DNA of 64,000 bases from Arthonia radiata (Eukaryota; Ascomycota; Arthoniomycetes; Arthoniales; Arthoniaceae): contig PSQN01000012.1 of NCBI GenBank assembly GCA_002989075.1, positions 1,178,001-1,242,000 of the forward strand. The letters run 5' to 3'. The translations under genes and the position numbers were made by a program. Below the pieces are notes generated by a model. It did not search any database. It was not told where the DNA came from and saw only the letters and a list, made by a program, of their open reading frames with translations. Of this stretch, positions 60,806-64,000 are shown in pieces (the stretch's first letter is position 1; each line of letters opens with the position of its first letter).

Positions 60806-62534
60806 ATGGCCTCCAACAACGAGTAAGTAACCTTTCCCGTTCGTTCATGTCGCAACTGAACTAAGCTCGTCCAGCGCCGACTGGTATGCAACTTCATGCC
60901 GCCAATTCACCGCGCAGGAAATCCAAGAACTGGGCCAATATTGGGGCACGGACGAAGACGAAGCTGAGGACTCCAACACTATCAACAATGGCTCTTCAAG
61001 TATCCAGAGCTACAGCAACTACGATCCTAGCATTCTCGCGCGTACAACACCAACAATCAATCAAGTCTCCGGCGATGAGGATGTCTCCACGGAATTTGCC
61101 ATGTCTCTAGATCAGCCTCAGGCTGCTGAAGCTACTGGACATTCTCAAGCCCAAGTCGATCTTGAGAGCAGTGTGTCTTGCGAAGTTCGCCCCATATGCC
61201 TGGATACTACGCTCCGAAGCTCTGGCGCCGACAATCTTGCCGCAGATGATCCCATGGCGGAACCACCCCTTCAAGCTCTTCAAGATTCCGGCTATGGTCA
61301 AGCTCGTATCGATGTCGGGAGCTATCTAGCGGACAATGCTCCGCCTACACAGATCGGCCATGCGCTCCCAGAGGACCTGGCTCTGTTTGACACTGAGAGC
61401 AACGTGTCTTACAGTGTTCCAGCCTCGCAACTCGATCCTGCGCTCCAAGGCCCTGGCGTAGTAGACACTATAGTGGGGCAAACTCCATTCACAGGCTGGG
61501 GAAACGCTGGTAACGACATTGAGGATGTCTACACTCTCTGTTCTGTCACACCTCCCTCCGACAACAGCCGCCAGGCCTACTACGCATACGGTAATGCAGC
61601 ATCGCAAACTCCATCAGATTCTGGCGTCGTCAATACCGGTGATGCCTTGCCTCGATGCTCAACCAATACAGATGCTATGCCACCGCCAGCTGACAACGAG
61701 CCTCAGCGCGTGGGCCATCCTGGGCAAGCACGCCCTGCAGTTGCCGGCAATGCCAATTCCAGGAGTCGAATTCAGAAGCGTGCGAAGTCTGGAGGCTCTC
61801 GCTCAGCGCAATCTCACATCGAGCACGGCTCGGTCATCGATCTGACGACTGAAGCACCCGAGGGTTCCGACGCCGAGGAGATAGAAATACTCCCTGTGCC
61901 AAAGAAATCCCGACGGAGCTCTCGCGCAGCGCAACCACGTAACCAGCAGCCCTCGGTCATTGATCTGACGTTTGAAACCCCCGAAGGCTCGCGCGTACAG
62001 CAGATGGCGTTTCTTCCTGTGCGGAGCGCGCCCCGACAGAGCTCACGCAAGACTGCGGCCTCGACCAGCCGCCGTAGCTCATACGACTCCTCTGTGGGTA
62101 CTGCCGCTGCAGCCACGCGGACTAGCAACTCGTCATCCACAAGCATGGGAGGCTCTAACTTCGACACCCCTTCCTGCAGCAACTTCCCCCCCCCTGCGGT
62201 CTTCTCACCATCAGAATTTGCACGCGCAGAGCGTCTTCTGGGCCGTGTAGACAGCGACGACACCTTCATCGCCGGCTCTCTTCGGGTGCTCCGCCATTTC
62301 AACCTTTCCCCAGGCCCTGGGCACGTCGATGCATACCGTGCTGATGCTGTAAGTCCGCCAGGTTCTGCACCGTTTTGATATAATTCTGCTAACGAGGCGT
62401 AGCTCCTCCACAACCTTCACATCAATATAGTCCACTACCTCGGCTGGCTTGAGGATGGGATGCCTTATGACATGCCCGTGTGGTTCGACAATGTTAGGGA
62501 ACTTGCGCACTGGGCGGCGGTCACCCGTGTGTAA
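60806..62534 (+). CDS. disordered nuclear-type protein with two tandem SUMO-interacting motifs, 540 aa
   Basis: Exons 60806-60822, 60875-62348 and 62403-62534 join across introns of 52 and 54 bp (GTAAGT donors, CCAG and GTAG acceptors; CTAAC in the second). The product starts MASNNDADWYATSCRQFTAQ, where the first intron splits Asp6. Most of the chain is low-complexity Ser/Ala/Pro/Asp. Two copies of a ~41-residue block (about 325-365 and 366-406) each begin SVIDLT (Val326 and Val367), a canonical SUMO-interacting motif, followed by (T/F)E(A/T)PEGS and a basic RSSR stretch. The C-terminus is folded-looking: FARAERLLGRVDSDDTFIAG, LHNLHINIVHYLGWLEDG, and WFDNVRELAHWA. The VIDLT copies suggest a SUMO-binding nuclear protein, perhaps in ubiquitin/SUMO or chromatin control. 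No family is recognised. Confidence 0.7.
61830..62070 (+). repeat. tandem duplication coding the two SIM blocks
   Basis: The coding phrase from the GTCAT(C/T)GATCTGACG at 61833 recurs at 61956, a 123-bp period that keeps the frame. Similarity extends through GAGGGTTC/GAAGGCTC and the SSR-coding stretch and then fades. Confidence 0.75.
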
Positions 62535-63029
62535 TACAACAAGGCGGTTGCTGAGCGACACCCCATTCTGGGAGCGCTGTTGCGGGATTTGTTGTAGACC
62601 GGCGTCTCAATCACAAGGGGGAGAGAGGATCGAGGGCAAGTGCAGCTCACTGAATGAGCAGTTTCCTATGTCACAGTGCGATACTGCTGTCTGGCAGTGT
62701 TTCGGGCGTTCTCGCGTAGAAGGCGCCCGTGACTATGGATAGATACCCTACGCTCGAATTCCATGATTCCGCTGAATCTTTGCGTCACTTGAATGGAGTA
62801 CCTTTTGTGCTTCGTCTTTGTACTGGATGGTATCTTCCTGCGGCGCATATGATATTCTCACCGCTCGATGTCGGGGCAATACGGTTGTCAAACTCTTCCG
62901 TGGTCTTGACATGGAAGAGCATGTGATTAGTCACGTAGGCTTTTTGACTGGCATAGCCAGTACGTCGGCACTCTGGATATCAAGACACATCTACTCTTGA
63001 AGGCGTCCATCGCAGCAGCTGTTGATTCA
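62535..63029. other. convergent intergenic region, no gene
   Basis: About 495 bp between two convergent genes. Only short frames are present, and no clear structure or terminator was found. Confidence 0.5.
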
Positions 63030-64000
63030 TCATATCTTCTCAAGTAAACAATACTCACCCCACGTCCTCATACTTCTCGGCGCCCACCCCACTCTACCCA
63101 GGAAGCCAGTAGACGCTGCGTCCAGAAACGGCTCACAGGCGGCAATTCTCCAATCTTTGCCTTTCCTTGCCGATGAGATATAATCTGGCTCTTCCTCATT
63201 CGGCGTCCAGCTGGGCAATCTCGAGTCGACAAGGAAGTCACATTGACTTATGTCCGTGTACTTGCTCGTATCTTCTTGGTTTCGGTCGTTCATGCCTTGG
63301 GGTATGACTGATGTCGCTGGAAAGGATCCAGTGCGTAGATCATAACCGGCGTTCGCAAACTCGCCGGGCAGGAGACCATGAAAGCTGCTTCGAACGAATT
63401 TGAGGCGAGCTGTCCCGGTCTTGGTACCGTTTTTGAGGATTCTGCTGGAAGGCAAGTAGAATGACGATGGGAAGCGATACCATTCCTTGCCGACGCAGAC
63501 GTTGGTATCTTGAGCCCGCTCCTGCGGAAGCTGCGAGTAGATCTTTAAGGGTGCGTTGTATGCGGTTGCCAGACCTGCGCTTCTCCATATGCCCAAGAGT
63601 GAGGAGGAGGTAATAAGGACAGTAAAAGCAAGCTGCCGTAGCTGAAGGGGGATTGCACTTGACGCATTGTCTATCATCGCGACCAACTTTCTGGATTGTC
63701 GCTTACCCTTTGGCTGTGTTCGTTTGAGCAGGAGGTCGCCCAGGATGTGCAGTGAGACTACTGCATTGAGTGCTAGGCAGGGATAGATGGGGTACATAAA
63801 GCGCTCCTCCTTGTGGGCAGGCAGGGACATAGCGCCAAGCCATAGATAGAATGGTGAGAGGAGGGTATAGAAGATGGCAAGTGGTGCGCGAACGGCTCGT
63901 GGGTTGATCAGTGTCAGTGGCATTGCGATCAGTGCAAGGAAGAATGCCAAGTTGAAATTGAGTGTAAGGTTGAGGATGTAGAAATACCACGGTCTGCACG
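63030..64000 (-). CDS. ALG9: alpha-1,2-mannosyltransferase Alg9 (3' part; gene runs off the window)
   Basis: Alg9 is a GT22 ER-membrane enzyme that adds two alpha-1,2-mannoses from Dol-P-Man to the lumenal N-glycan precursor. About 323 codons are present; the 5' end lies beyond base 64000. The part entering at the edge reads PWYFYILNLTLNFNLAFFLA, the conserved membrane segment. Then follow FYTLLSPFYLWLGAMSLPAH and KEERFMYPIYPCLALNA, the GT22 HKEERF hallmark. After the last membrane segments (about 100 residues in) a lumenal C-terminal domain runs to WGEYCLLEKI: KIYSQLPQE, CVGKEWYRFPSSFYLPSS, FVRSSFHGLLPGEF and CDFLVDSRLPSW. The stop is at 63030-63032. A GTGAGT occurs just before the end, but reading through fits the family C-terminus. 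Confidence 0.9.
   Translation of the reverse strand, partial: CRPWYFYILNLTLNFNLAFFLALIAMPLTLINPRAVRAPLAIFYTLLSPFYLWLGAMSLPAHKEERFMYPIYPCLALNAVVSLHILGDLLLKRTQPKGKRQSRKLVAMIDNASSAIPLQLRQLAFTVLITSSSLLGIWRSAGLATAYNAPLKIYSQLPQERAQDTNVCVGKEWYRFPSSFYLPSSRILKNGTKTGTARLKFVRSSFHGLLPGEFANAGYDLRTGSFPATSVIPQGMNDRNQEDTSKYTDISQCDFLVDSRLPSWTPNEEEPDYISSARKGKDWRIAACEPFLDAASTGFLGRVGWAPRSMRTWGEYCLLEKI

Overview
This 64-kb window is nuclear DNA of a filamentous ascomycete, most likely a dothideomycete. Evidence: single-copy eukaryotic housekeeping genes; introns of about 50-270 bp with GTRAGT donors and CTRAC-like branch sites; almost no operon-like spacing; and one AT-rich block whose repeats differ almost only by transitions, the mark of repeat-induced point mutation (RIP). 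The class is inferred from gene style, not proven.

Layout. 0-6 kb: a small unknown gene, an Mtf2-like mitochondrial gene and, divergent from it, NAF1. 6-16 kb: a poor region with a tRNA relic, a decayed mini-array of macro-domain pieces with a pentapeptide minisatellite, and gene-less DNA with local repeats. 16-33 kb: a dense block with an SLC35C2/Ymd8-like transporter, NAB2, HEM14, DRN1/CwfJ and UTP20, exons resolved by splice signals. 33.4-41.2 kb: a RIP-type AT-rich block holding a solo LTR, a decayed Copia element with a 5-bp target duplication, and a TIR fold-back element. 41.2 to about 45.4 kb: a head-to-tail array of roughly 150-bp units, the most unusual object here. 45-50 kb: decayed repeats, a second ~151-bp tandem family and two strong hairpins. 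50-64 kb: an F-box/Cys-rich gene, cullin-3, ZIM17, about 4.7 kb of gene-poor DNA, a 140-aa orphan, a two-SIM protein and the 3' end of ALG9, which runs off the window.

Several genes share the nuclear RNA/ribosome theme: NAF1 (H/ACA snoRNP assembly), UTP20 (small-subunit processome), DRN1 (lariat RNA turnover) and NAB2 (poly(A) RNA export). DRN1 and UTP20 share a 305-bp divergent promoter with two telomere-type TTAGGG repeats. ZIM17, Mtf2-like and HEM14 are mitochondrial. The neighbours are otherwise independent.

The best candidate for something undescribed is the 41-45 kb array. Its units fall into three interior subfamilies that share one junction: a branch-site-like CTGAC, a CTAG acceptor and an immediate GTAAGT donor. 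A short palindrome in the unit changes on both arms together in some copies. Each unit therefore looks like a complete intron joined to the next with no exon between. All of this was read by eye; no alignment, expression or homology search was run.
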